NCBI GenBank assembly: GCA_040510195.1
Contig: JBEVJK010000111.1
Coordinates: forward strand, 1-57,167
DNA length: 57,167 nt
Reading direction: 5' to 3'
Source: JBEVJK01 sp040510195
GTDB lineage: Bacteria > Pseudomonadota > Alphaproteobacteria > Rhizobiales > Rhizobiaceae
The notes beneath the pieces were generated by a model. That model was not told where the DNA came from and did not search any database. It saw only the letters and a list, made by a program, of their open reading frames with translations. Position numbers and translations under genes: made by a program. Of this stretch, positions 26,408-34,352 are shown in pieces (position 1 is the stretch's first letter; each line of letters opens with the position of its first letter).

Positions 26408-27221
26408 CGTCGATCTCGGCGCCAATGATGGCGATGGCCTGCTGGTAGACGGAGGCGGCGTTCCAGCCCTGCAGCGCCCCGAAATTGGCCTGCCCCGGCT
26501 GGTAGCCGGCGCCCCGCGACCAGCCATGACCGCGCAGGAAGTTGGCGGTGGAGGCTAGCGCATCCGCCTTGGAGCGCGCCAGGTCGATGCGGCCGTTGCC
26601 GTCGCCGTCGACGCCATACTTCAGCACGTTTGCCGGCAGGAACTGCGTCTGTCCCACCTCGCCATGCGCTGCACCGACCGCCGCCGGCGACAGCGTGCCG
26701 TTCTGGATGAGCTTTAGAGCAGCATAGAGCTGGTTGGTGAAATACTCCGTGCGCCGGCAGTCATAGGCCAGCGTGGCCACCGCCGACAGCGTGTTCTGGT
26801 TGCCCATGAACGCGCCGAACCCCGTTTCCATGCCCCAGATCGCGATCAACGGCCCGGCGGGCACGCCGAAGCGCTGCTCGATGCTCTGGAACAGCGCCGC
26901 ATTCTGCTTCTTCAGGCTCTTGCCGCGCGACGCGATGGTCTTGCCGCCGCGCTTGGCCATGAACTGGTTGAGGGACAGTTTGAAGCTCTTCTGGTTGCGG
27001 TCGGCGGCGATCGTCTTGGTCGAATAGCGGGTGCCGGCGAGCGCGTTGAGCGCGTTCCCGCGGATGCCGTTGGCCGCCGCCTCCTGCGCGAACTGAGCCT
27101 TCCAGGCCTCGAAGCCGGCCGCCTTGTTGCCGCACTGGGCCGCGCTTGCGCTCCCGCTGGCCCAGCCGGTTGCCGCCACGGCGCCGGCAACAATAAACGT
27201 CCACGCGGCAGCTCGTGCCAT
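26403..27221 (-). CDS. Lytic murein transglycosylase (MltB family)
   Basis: The protein has 272 residues. It has a signal peptide at residues 1-28 (cleavage at ASA). The catalytic region has IWGMETGFGAFMGNQNTLSAVATLAY, where the Glu of GMETGFG is the general acid. GEVGQTQFLPANVLKYGVDGDGNGRIDL is the second family block. It cuts the glycan strand of peptidoglycan between MurNAc and GlcNAc, making 1,6-anhydro ends. ATG 27221 has an AAGGAG ribosome-binding site. An in-frame ATG at 27275 is less likely. Confidence 0.88.
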   Translation of the reverse strand: MARAAAWTFIVAGAVAATGWASGSASAAQCGNKAAGFEAWKAQFAQEAAANGIRGNALNALAGTRYSTKTIAADRNQKSFKLSLNQFMAKRGGKTIASRGKSLKKQNAALFQSIEQRFGVPAGPLIAIWGMETGFGAFMGNQNTLSAVATLAYDCRRTEYFTNQLYAALKLIQNGTLSPAAVGAAHGEVGQTQFLPANVLKYGVDGDGNGRIDLARSKADALASTANFLRGHGWSRGAGYQPGQANFGALQGWNAASVYQQAIAIIGAEIDG

Positions 27222-27456
27222 GCTGTTCTCCTTGACTGTTGCTGATTCAAATCCCGAGCGGGATTTTGCCAACATCGACTCGATCTGTCATCGTTAAGAT
27301 AAAGTTTACGACCACCCCAAGTCTCCCTGGCGGATAGAAACATTCTTGCTCGATATCAAGTGGCTCCTGCGAATTTCGTGGTTTCTGCAGCCATGTGCTC
27401 CTTGAGAGCGGAACCAATTCTCGTGCTGCCTTTCGCCACCCAGACCGGCGCCTTGC

Positions 27457-27485
27457 TTGACTCTTCGCCCCATTTCCTGTCTACA
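27457..27485 (+). promoter_or_regulatory. Predicted promoter of the candidate RNA upstream of ffh
   Basis: TTGACT (27457-27462) and TCTACA (27480-27485) lie 17 bases apart. Transcription would begin near 27492. Confidence 0.45.
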
Positions 27486-27491
27486 CTGCCA

Positions 27492-27606
27492 CGAATTCCG
27501 CGACGAGGTTACACTCCGAGCAGCCGACCGGGACCCTTGGTTCAAGGCGTAGGAAGATCCCGGAGGCCAACACCCGGCAGCGCGATGCGCCCCCGGGTGC
27601 TTTTTG
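27492..27606 (+). ncRNA. Candidate structured small RNA or ffh leader
   Basis: About 115 bases with a promoter in front and a terminator behind. The middle folds as CCGGGA (27528-27533) with TCCCGG (27558-27563), enclosing CCTTG (27535-27539) with CAAGG (27543-27547). The 3' end is the long terminator hairpin. It has no reading frame of note. It could be a free small RNA, or an attenuated leader of ffh, which starts 80 bases later. It is not the SRP RNA, because the GGAAGCAGCC-type core is missing. Confidence 0.45.
27571..27605 (+). terminator. Two-tier hairpin terminator upstream of ffh
   Basis: CACCCGG (27571-27577) pairs with CCGGGTG (27593-27599). Inside, GCGC (27580-27583) pairs with GCGC (27587-27590). 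One C and then TTTTT follow. It lies 80 bases before the ffh start. Confidence 0.75.
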
Positions 27607-27685
27607 GCTTTGTGCAAGGCTTGACCTCGGCGCGGAGAAGGACGAGTCGCTCGGAAGACCGCGATCCGAGAGCAGAGGAAGATGC

Positions 27686-29260
27686 ATGTTCGAGAGCCTA
27701 CAGGAGCGCCTTGGCTCCATCCTGAACGGCCTGACCGGGCGTGGCGCGCTGTCCGAGGCCGACGTCTCGGCCGCGCTCCGCGAGGTGCGTCGTGCCCTAT
27801 TGGAGGCCGACGTAGCGCTCGAGGTGGTCCGCTCCTTCACCGACCGCGTGCGCGCCAAGGCGGTGGGCGCCGACGTGCTGAAGTCGATCAAGCCCGGCCA
27901 GATGGTGGTCAAGATCGTCCACGACGAGCTCGTCGAGATGCTCGGCGCCGAGGGCCAGGGGATCGATCTCAACGCCCCGGCTCCCGTGGTGTTGATGATG
28001 GTGGGCTTGCAGGGCTCCGGCAAGACGACGACGACTGCCAAGATCGCCCGTCGGCTCGTCGAGCGGCAGAACAAGAAAGTGCTGATGGCGTCGCTCGACA
28101 CCCGGCGCCCCGCCGCGCAAGAGCAGCTGCGCCAGCTCGGCGAGCAGGTGAGCGTGGCCACCCTTCCGGTCGTCGCCGGCCAGGCTCCGATCGAGATCGC
28201 CAGGCGGGCCGTCCAGGCCGCGCGGCTGGGCGGCCACGACGTGGTCATTCTCGACACGGCCGGCCGCACGCATATCGACGAGCCGCTGATGGCCGAAATG
28301 GTGGAGATCAAGCGCGCCTCCGCTCCGCATGAGATCCTGCTGGTGGCCGACTCGCTGACCGGCCAGGATGCCGTCAACCTGGCTCGCAGCTTCGACGAGC
28401 GGGTCGGCATCACCGGCCTCGTGCTGACCCGCATGGACGGCGACGGCCGCGGCGGCGCCGCCCTTTCGATGCGGGCCGTGACCGGCAAGCCGGTCAAGCT
28501 GATCGGCACCGGCGAGAAGATGGACGCGCTGGAGGAGTTCCATCCGCGCCGCATTGCCGACCGCATCCTCGGCATGGGCGACATCGTGTCGCTGGTGGAG
28601 AAGGCGGCCGAGACCATCGACGCGGAGAAGGCCGCGCAGATGGCCAAGAAGCTGCAGTCCGGCAAGTTCGACCTCAACGACCTCGCCGACCAGCTGCGCC
28701 AGATGCAGAAGATGGGCGGCATGGGTGGCATCATGGGCATGATGCCGGGCATCGGCCGCATGAAGGAGCAGCTGTCCGCCGCCGGCCTCGACGACCGCAT
28801 GTTCGGCCGTCAGCTCGCCATCATCTCCTCGATGACCAGGGCGGAGCGCGCCAATCCGGACATTCTGAAGCACAGCCGCAAGAAGCGCATCGCCGGCGGC
28901 TCGGGCACCGACGCTGCCGAGATCAACAAGCTTCTCAAGATGCATCGCCAGATGGCCGACATGATGAAGGCGATGGGCGGCAAGGGCAAAGGCGGCGGCA
29001 TGATGCGCGGCCTGATGGGCGGTATGGCTCAGAAGATGGGCCTGGGCGGCATGGCGGGCATGGGCGGCATGCCCGATCTGTCGAAGATCGACCCCAAGGA
29101 GCTCGAGGCGCTGCGCAAGCAGGCTGCCGCCGGCGGTCTGGGCAAGGGCCTGCCGGGCGAGCTGCCGGGCCTGCCGGGCGGCGGCTTGCCGGGGCTGCCT
29201 GGCGGCATGAAGCTGCCCGGGCTGGGCGGCGGCCTGCCCGGCCTGCCGAGGAAGAAGTAG
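27686..29260 (+). CDS. ffh: Signal recognition particle protein Ffh
   Basis: Ffh binds signal sequences of membrane proteins at the ribosome and, with SRP RNA and FtsY, takes them to the inner membrane. The protein has 524 residues: N domain 1-90, then the GTPase G domain with GLQGSGKTTT (107-116), DTRRPAAQEQL, DTAGRTHIDE and TRMDGDGRGGAA. The methionine-rich M domain follows from about 325. The last 40 residues are a Gly-Leu-Pro repeat (GLPG units) ending in RKK, longer than in E. coli. An AGAGGAAG box precedes ATG 27686. It is the first gene of ffh-chorismate mutase-rpsP. Confidence 0.95.
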   Translation: MFESLQERLGSILNGLTGRGALSEADVSAALREVRRALLEADVALEVVRSFTDRVRAKAVGADVLKSIKPGQMVVKIVHDELVEMLGAEGQGIDLNAPAPVVLMMVGLQGSGKTTTTAKIARRLVERQNKKVLMASLDTRRPAAQEQLRQLGEQVSVATLPVVAGQAPIEIARRAVQAARLGGHDVVILDTAGRTHIDEPLMAEMVEIKRASAPHEILLVADSLTGQDAVNLARSFDERVGITGLVLTRMDGDGRGGAALSMRAVTGKPVKLIGTGEKMDALEEFHPRRIADRILGMGDIVSLVEKAAETIDAEKAAQMAKKLQSGKFDLNDLADQLRQMQKMGGMGGIMGMMPGIGRMKEQLSAAGLDDRMFGRQLAIISSMTRAERANPDILKHSRKKRIAGGSGTDAAEINKLLKMHRQMADMMKAMGGKGKGGGMMRGLMGGMAQKMGLGGMAGMGGMPDLSKIDPKELEALRKQAAAGGLGKGLPGELPGLPGGGLPGLPGGMKLPGLGGGLPGLPRKK

Positions 29261-29265
29261 GCGCC

Positions 29266-29622
29266 ATGGCCGACATCGACCAGCCGACCCCGCAGGCCTT
29301 GCTCGCCGGCTACCGCGCCTCGATCGACAACATCGACGCGGCGCTGGTGCACATGCTCGCCGAGCGCTTTCGCTGCACCAAGGCGGTCGGCGTGCTCAAG
29401 GCCGCCCACGGCCTGCCGCCCGCCGACCCGGCCCGCGAGGCCGAGCAGATCGCCCGCCTCCGGCAGCTGGCGCGCGACGCGCATCTCGACCCCGATTTCG
29501 CGGAGAAGTTCCTGAATTTCATCATCCGGGAAGTGATCCGACACCACGAAGCCATCGCCGCTTCCAACGGAGGAAGCGGCAGCGATGACCAGAGGGGCCG
29601 TTCCGGTCCCGAAACGACCTGA
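29266..29622 (+). CDS. Chorismate mutase (AroQ type)
   Basis: The protein has 118 residues and is all-helical. RASIDNIDAALVHMLAERF matches the first helix of AroQ (with the Arg and Asp that bind chorismate). KAVGVLKAAHGLPPADPAREAEQI and FLNFIIREVIRHHEAI follow. It turns chorismate into prephenate for phenylalanine and tyrosine. It starts 5 bases after ffh and 28 bases before rpsP, so it sits inside the operon, as is common in Hyphomicrobiales. Confidence 0.88.
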   Translation: MADIDQPTPQALLAGYRASIDNIDAALVHMLAERFRCTKAVGVLKAAHGLPPADPAREAEQIARLRQLARDAHLDPDFAEKFLNFIIREVIRHHEAIAASNGGSGSDDQRGRSGPETT

Positions 29623-29650
29623 AGAAACGACAGAGTTCAAGGAGAATGAA

Positions 29651-30061
29651 ATGGCACTGAAGATCCGACTGGCCCGAGCGGGCTCCAAGAAGCGTCCCTA
29701 CTACCATATTGTCGTCGCCGACGTGCGCTCGCCTCGCGACGGCCGCTTCATCGAGGCGCTCGGCTCATGGAATCCGCTGCTTCCCAAGGACGGCGAGCGG
29801 GTCAAGCTTGACGCCGATCGCGTCAATCATTGGCTTTCCCATGGTGCCCTGCCCACCGACCGCGTGCTGCGCTTCCTCGATCAGGCAGGCATCTCCAAGC
29901 GCCCGGCGCGCAGCAATCCCACCAAGGCCGAGCCCGGCAAGAAGGCGCAGGAGCGTCTCGCGGCCATCCGCAAGGCGCAGGAGGACGCCGCGGCGGCCCT
30001 CGCTGCTGCTGCCGCCCCGGCCGAGGAAGCCGCCGCTCCGGCGGAAGAGACCGCCTCCTGA
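29651..30061 (+). CDS. rpsP: 30S ribosomal protein S16
   Basis: S16 binds 16S rRNA early in 30S assembly. The protein has 136 residues. MALKIRLARAGSKKRPYYHIVVAD, RDGRFIEALGSWNPL and LDADRVNHWLSHGALPTDRV make the S16 body of about 85 residues. The rest is a Lys/Ala/Glu/Pro-rich tail, as in L19 of this organism. ATG 29651 has AAGGAG upstream. rimM does not follow here, which is unusual. Confidence 0.95.
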   Translation: MALKIRLARAGSKKRPYYHIVVADVRSPRDGRFIEALGSWNPLLPKDGERVKLDADRVNHWLSHGALPTDRVLRFLDQAGISKRPARSNPTKAEPGKKAQERLAAIRKAQEDAAAALAAAAAPAEEAAAPAEETAS

Positions 30062-30089
30062 GCGGCGTCTCGGCTTCGCGGCGCTACGA

Positions 30090-30111
30090 CGGCGGGCCTT
30101 GCCCGCCGTTT
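30090..30111 (+). terminator. Hairpin terminator after rpsP
   Basis: CGGCGGGC (30090-30097) pairs with GCCCGCCG (30101-30108), with a three-base loop and a short TTT tract. The strong stem and short T run suggest that the ffh-rpsP transcript ends here. Confidence 0.6.
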
Positions 30112-30129
30112 CGCTATTGAATGTCCCGC

Positions 30130-31044
30130 CTAGGGCTGGGCGCCGAGAAACTCGTCGATCAGCTTGGCGCTCTTTTCGGGAAATTCCCAGAGCAGCCTGT
30201 GACCGGCATTGGCGAACACTTGGAATTCCGCTTCCGGATAGGCCCGCTCCAGCTTTTCCTGATGTGGGAGGTCGAACACCTGGTCCATCTCGCCCCACAG
30301 GACCATCACTGGCGCCTTGACGGCACCGGCGACGGGGCCGACATCGCCCGTCGCGGCGCCCCATTGCATGCCCTGCCAGACCTCCAGCGGCACGGCCGCC
30401 CCTTCTGTCCGCACCTGCGACAGGAAGGCTTCGTCGACGGGGTTCTGGACGGCCACCCGCTCCTTCATGAACGGGCCGGCGGGATCGACCGGCTCCGCCA
30501 GCCCCATCACCGCATCCCAGCGCGGCGACCCAGGCCCGCCCTCGACGGCAGTCGTCGCGCTGACCAGCACGAGGGCGCCCACCTTCTCGGGATGCTCCGC
30601 CGCCAAGAGCTGTGCCGCCACGGCGCCGAAGCCGTGTCCCGCCACGTCGACCTTCAGGACCCCGAGCGCTTCGAGGAAAAGACCGGCGTCGTCGGCGAGA
30701 TCTTGGAGGCCATAGCAGCAGGCAGGCGCGCTCGAGCTGCCATGGCCGCGCAGGTCCACCGCCATCAGCCGCCGCTTCGGCAGGAACGGCGCCATCAGCG
30801 ACCAGCTGCGGCTGGTGTCGCCCTGGCCGTGGAGCAGCAGCAACGGCGGGCCCTCGCTGTCGCCGGTCTCGACATAGGCAATCGTAACGCCGTTGCCGAG
30901 CGTCACCGTCTTCTTGGCCCCGGCCCATTCCGCCTGGCTGGGCACCGGCAGGTCGGCCGCCATGGCGTGCGACGCGAGGACGGCAAGAGCGGTCGCGAGC
31001 AACAAAGCGACGCGGAACGCCGCGCCGCCGGCCAGACGGCTCAC
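30130..31044 (-). CDS. Alpha/beta hydrolase-fold protein, nucleophile Ser replaced by Gly
   Basis: The protein has 304 residues. A signal peptide is at 1-29 (AMA cleavage). The fold is that of alpha/beta hydrolases: LLLLHGQGDTSRSW (oxyanion loop), MAVDLRGHGSS, VLWGEMDQVF (acid) and FANAGHRLLWEFPE (His). The nucleophile elbow, usually GHSxG, reads GHGFG: the codon at 30631-30633 is Gly. So Asp and His are present but the Ser is missing. It may be a non-catalytic binding protein, or a damaged gene. Otherwise it is complete. Confidence 0.8.
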   Translation of the reverse strand: MSRLAGGAAFRVALLLATALAVLASHAMAADLPVPSQAEWAGAKKTVTLGNGVTIAYVETGDSEGPPLLLLHGQGDTSRSWSLMAPFLPKRRLMAVDLRGHGSSSAPACCYGLQDLADDAGLFLEALGVLKVDVAGHGFGAVAAQLLAAEHPEKVGALVLVSATTAVEGGPGSPRWDAVMGLAEPVDPAGPFMKERVAVQNPVDEAFLSQVRTEGAAVPLEVWQGMQWGAATGDVGPVAGAVKAPVMVLWGEMDQVFDLPHQEKLERAYPEAEFQVFANAGHRLLWEFPEKSAKLIDEFLGAQP

Positions 31045-31063
31045 CGCCGTATGGCCAGGGGCC

Positions 31064-32098
31064 CTAAGCAGCCTGCCGCTTGGGCTGGACCAGCCCGCGC
31101 TCGATCATCAGTTCGGCGATCTGCACCGCATTGAGCGCGGCGCCCTTGCGCAGATTGTCGGAGACGATCCACATCGACAGCCCATTGTCGACCGTCGAAT
31201 CCTCGCGGATGCGCGAGATATAGGTCGCGTCCTCGCCGGCCGACTCCAGCGGGGTGACGTAGCCGCCGTCCTCGCGCTTGTCGACGACCAGGCAGCCCGG
31301 CGCTTCGCGCAGGATGTCGCGCGCCTCGTCGGCAGTGATCGGCTGCTCGAACTCCAAATTCACCGCCTCCGAATGGCCGATGAACACCGGCACCCGGACG
31401 CAGGTCGCGGTCAGCTTGATGCGCGGATCCAGGATCTTCTTGGTCTCCGCGACCATCTTCCACTCTTCCTTTGTAAACCCGTCCTCCATGAAGACGTCGA
31501 TGTGCGGGATGACGTTGAAGGCGATCCGCTTGGTGAACTTCTTGGCCGAGATCGGATCGGCCACGAAGACCGCCCGCGTCTGCTCGAACAGCTCGTCCAT
31601 GCCTTCTTTTCCCGCTCCCGACACCGATTGGTAGGTCGCGACCACAACGCGCTTGATGGTCGCGCGGTCGTGCAACGGCTTCAGCGCCACCACCAGCTGG
31701 GCGGTCGAGCAGTTCGGGTTGGCGACGATGTTCTTCTTCGAGAAGCCGAGCACCGCGTCGGCGTTCACCTCGGGCACGATCAGCGGAACGTCGGCGTCGT
31801 AGCGAAAGGCCGACGAGTTGTCGATGACCGCGCAGCCCTGGCGGCCGATGCGCGGCGACCACTCCTTGGAGACGGCGCCGCCGGCCGACATCAAGCAGAA
31901 GTCGGTGTCGGAGAAGTCGTAGGTGTCGAGCGCCTTCACTTTCAGCGTGCGATCGCCGAAGGAAACCTCGGTGCCGACCGAGCGGCGGGAGGCCAGCGCG
32001 ACGACCTCGTCGGCCGGAAAGCCGCGCTCCTCGAGGATATTGAGCATCTCCCGGCCGACATTGCCGGTAGCGCCCGCGACCGCAACCTTGAAACCCAT
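31064..32098 (-). CDS. asd: Aspartate-semialdehyde dehydrogenase
   Basis: Asd reduces aspartyl phosphate to aspartate semialdehyde with NADPH, the branch point to lysine, diaminopimelate, threonine and methionine. The protein has 344 residues. VAVAGATGNVGREML binds NADP. IVANPNCSTAQLV holds the catalytic Cys. VRVPVFIGHSEAVNLEFE holds the His. ATG 32098 is chosen (MGFKVAVAG). It stands alone on the minus strand, between the ribosomal genes and leuD. Confidence 0.93.
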   Translation of the reverse strand: MGFKVAVAGATGNVGREMLNILEERGFPADEVVALASRRSVGTEVSFGDRTLKVKALDTYDFSDTDFCLMSAGGAVSKEWSPRIGRQGCAVIDNSSAFRYDADVPLIVPEVNADAVLGFSKKNIVANPNCSTAQLVVALKPLHDRATIKRVVVATYQSVSGAGKEGMDELFEQTRAVFVADPISAKKFTKRIAFNVIPHIDVFMEDGFTKEEWKMVAETKKILDPRIKLTATCVRVPVFIGHSEAVNLEFEQPITADEARDILREAPGCLVVDKREDGGYVTPLESAGEDATYISRIREDSTVDNGLSMWIVSDNLRKGAALNAVQIAELMIERGLVQPKRQAA

Positions 32099-32245
32099 TT
32101 GAAAAACTCCTGTCCCCGGACGAATCCCGGAGAGGGCGGGAGCTTTTACGCCGTTTGGGCAGAGAGTCAACGAGAGCGCCGCTGCATGACTTGACCCGCT
32201 TGGCAGAGGGCATAGTGTCACCACGCGAAGCCCAAGGAGGATGCC

Positions 32246-32632
32246 ATGCGTTGGCCCAGCGACGGATTCCTTGGCGGGATTGTCCTCATTGCATGTCTGG
32301 TGCTCGGCTTTCCTGCCATTGCCCATCATGGATGGTCGTGGACCGAGGAGGAAACCTTCGAGCTCAAGGGCAAGATCGTCGAGATCTATGTCGGCAACCC
32401 GCACGCCACGCTCGACGTCGAGTCGGACGGCGCCGTCTGGCGGGTCGAGCTCGCGCCTCCGGCGCGAACCATCGCAGCCGGCTTCACGGAGGACGCGGCG
32501 AAGGCCGGGGACGAGGTCACGGCCATCGGCAACCGGTCGAAGGACAAGGCGGAGCGGCGCATGAAGGCGGTCAGGATCATCGTCGGCGGGAAGACCTACG
32601 ACGTCTACCCCGACCGCGTGCCCAGCAACTGA
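32246..32632 (+). CDS. DUF6152 family exported protein
   Basis: The protein has 128 residues. A signal peptide is at 1-26 (cleavage before HHGWSW). The mature part begins HHGWSWTEEETFELKGKI and is beta-rich, as in the DUF6152 family, with VGNPHATLDVESDG following. The double His near the mature N-terminus is conserved in such proteins and may bind a metal. AAGGAGG precedes the ATG. It is probably an operon with the next membrane protein. Confidence 0.75.
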   Translation: MRWPSDGFLGGIVLIACLVLGFPAIAHHGWSWTEEETFELKGKIVEIYVGNPHATLDVESDGAVWRVELAPPARTIAAGFTEDAAKAGDEVTAIGNRSKDKAERRMKAVRIIVGGKTYDVYPDRVPSN

Positions 32633-32651
32633 CCGCTCGGGCTCTCGGCGC

Positions 32652-33119
32652 ATGGAGCTTCTGCAGGGCCTGGAGCATTCCGGACTGGTGCGCGCCGTCA
32701 AGGCGTCGTTCCTGACCTACCCGTTGCTCAATGCCGCGCATATCCTGGCCGTGGGCGCGCTGCTGACGTCCGTGCTCCTCATCGACCTGACGATGATGGG
32801 TTCGATCCGCTCGGTTCCAGAGCGCCCCTTCCACCGGCTCATGCGTCGCGTGGCGCTGATCGGCTTCGTTGGCGCCGTCGCCACCGGCTTATGCCTGTTT
32901 GCCGTGCGCGCGACCGAATATGCCGCAATGCCGGTGTTTCTGGCCAAGGTGGCGCTGATCGCCCTGGCTGGCGCCAACTTCCTGCTTTTCCTGCGGCTGG
33001 AGCGGCGAACGCCTGAGAATGAGCGCCCAGGCGCCGCGGCGCGCCTTCTGGCCATGGGCTCGCTGGCCTTTTGGTTCGCCGCCTTCCTGTGCGGGCGCTT
33101 CATCGGCTTTTTGGCCTGA
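32652..33119 (+). CDS. Membrane protein, four helices (DUF6644-like)
   Basis: The protein has 155 residues with four hydrophobic segments near 22-46, 68-88, 93-113 and 128-150. The opening ELLQGLEHSGLVRAVKASFLTYPLLNAAHILAVG is typical of a family that lies next to DUF6152 genes. Several His and Trp residues in or near the membrane suggest a heme- or redox-linked role, but this is a guess. It starts 19 bases after the DUF6152 gene. Confidence 0.7.
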   Translation: MELLQGLEHSGLVRAVKASFLTYPLLNAAHILAVGALLTSVLLIDLTMMGSIRSVPERPFHRLMRRVALIGFVGAVATGLCLFAVRATEYAAMPVFLAKVALIALAGANFLLFLRLERRTPENERPGAAARLLAMGSLAFWFAAFLCGRFIGFLA

Positions 33120-33129
33120 GGCGCAGCGC

Positions 33130-33336
33130 CTAGAAATCGCTGAGCTTGATCGCCGGGTCGTAGTCCACGCCTTCGACGTCCTTCACCACGGCCTGCCCGC
33201 AGCGCATCGTCTTCGTCTTTGCATCATAGGCATAGGCCGGCGAGCCGAAGAGGTGCCAGCCCTTGTTCATGGCTGCCGTGACCTTGTGGCAAAAGCTCGC
33301 GTCGTCGGGACCGGTCAGGTAGCGATAGAGTTTCAT
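33130..33336 (-). CDS. DUF1737 protein
   Basis: The protein has 68 residues from the ATG at 33336 (MKLYRYLTG), which has GAGGG nine bases upstream. The ATG three codons earlier is too close to that box. The DUF1737 pattern is LYRYLTGPDD, NKGWHLFGSPA and MRCGQAVVK. It is a small soluble protein of unknown function. Confidence 0.75.
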   Translation of the reverse strand: MKLYRYLTGPDDASFCHKVTAAMNKGWHLFGSPAYAYDAKTKTMRCGQAVVKDVEGVDYDPAIKLSDF

Positions 33337-33363
33337 TCTCGGCATCCCTCTTTTCGCAAAGCG

Positions 33364-34254
33364 CTAGCCCGTTCGGGAGGTCGCGGCGGTTGCCCGGGCA
33401 AGCAGCGCCTCGGCCTGCTCGAGGTGCAGCCGTTCGACCATGCGGCCACCCACCGAGACGACGGCGCGGCCGGCGTTCTCCGGCAGCGCGAAGGCAGCGA
33501 TGACCGCCCGCGCCTCCTCCAGCGCCGCCGCCGTCGGCGAGAACGCCGCATTGGCGGGTGCGATCTGGTCCGGATGGATCAGCGTCTTGCCGTCGAACCC
33601 GAGCGCCGCGGCCTGCGCGCATTCGGCTTCGAACGACGCCGCGCCGCGATAGTCGTTGCTGACGCCGTCGAGCACGTCGAGCCCGCCGGCCCGCGCCGCC
33701 AGCACCAGCTGGAGAAGCCATGGCACCAGGGTGTTGCGGTCCGGCGAAGGCCGAAGGCCCGTCTCCTTGACCAGGTCGTTGGTGCCGGCGACCAGGCAGC
33801 TGAGCCGCGCGGCCGGGTCTCGCCCGAGCTCGGCGATGGCACCGCAGTTGAGCAGCGCCCGCGGCGTCTCGATCATCGCCCACAGCGCGATTCCTTCGGC
33901 CTCCTCCTGCTCGTCGAGCATCTCGTCGGCGTCGAGGATGTCACGCGCCGTCGCCACCTTGGGCAGCAGGATCGCCTCCGGCCGGCAGGCCGCGGCTGCC
34001 TTCAGGTCGTCGGGACCCCATTCGCCGGACAGCGGATTGACGCGAATAACGAGCCGCAGCGGCGCCGGCAGGGACGCTTCGGCCAGCGCGGCGAGGCTCG
34101 CCCGACCCGTTGCCTTGTCGGCCGGCCCCACAGCATCCTCCAGGTCGATGATCGCCGCATCGCAGGCAAGCGACGCCAGCTTGGCGCGTGCCCGCTGATT
34201 TGTCGCGGGGACGTAGAGCACGGAGCGCAGCAGGCCGCCGGGGCGTGGCATCAT
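33364..34254 (-). CDS. CitE-like HpcH/HpaI lyase (CoA ester lyase)
   Basis: The protein has 296 residues and is a TIM barrel of the CitE family. Motifs: RSVLYVPATNQRARAKLA, IIDLEDAVGPADK (metal Asp and Glu), RVNPLSGEWGPDDL, ALWAMIETPRALLN (metal Glu) and GFDGKTLIHPDQIAPANAAF. Family members cleave citryl-, malyl- or citramalyl-CoA. No citrate lyase subunits are near, so it is more like a stand-alone malyl- or citramalyl-CoA lyase. The substrate is not proven. Confidence 0.85.
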   Translation of the reverse strand: MMPRPGGLLRSVLYVPATNQRARAKLASLACDAAIIDLEDAVGPADKATGRASLAALAEASLPAPLRLVIRVNPLSGEWGPDDLKAAAACRPEAILLPKVATARDILDADEMLDEQEEAEGIALWAMIETPRALLNCGAIAELGRDPAARLSCLVAGTNDLVKETGLRPSPDRNTLVPWLLQLVLAARAGGLDVLDGVSNDYRGAASFEAECAQAAALGFDGKTLIHPDQIAPANAAFSPTAAALEEARAVIAAFALPENAGRAVVSVGGRMVERLHLEQAEALLARATAATSRTG

Positions 34255-34352
34255 GAGCCCTTCTTGCCTTGCCCCAGCCAGCCGTGCAAGTGCTGCGGAG
34301 GCATTGCCGGCTGCCGCCGAGCGCGCCGCCGGCGGATCGGAGCACGAGGCTC

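Noticed and set aside
27481..27606. SRP (4.5S) RNA gene next to ffh
   Set aside because: The conserved apical loop and the GGAAGCAGCC-type core are absent; only the position is suggestive.
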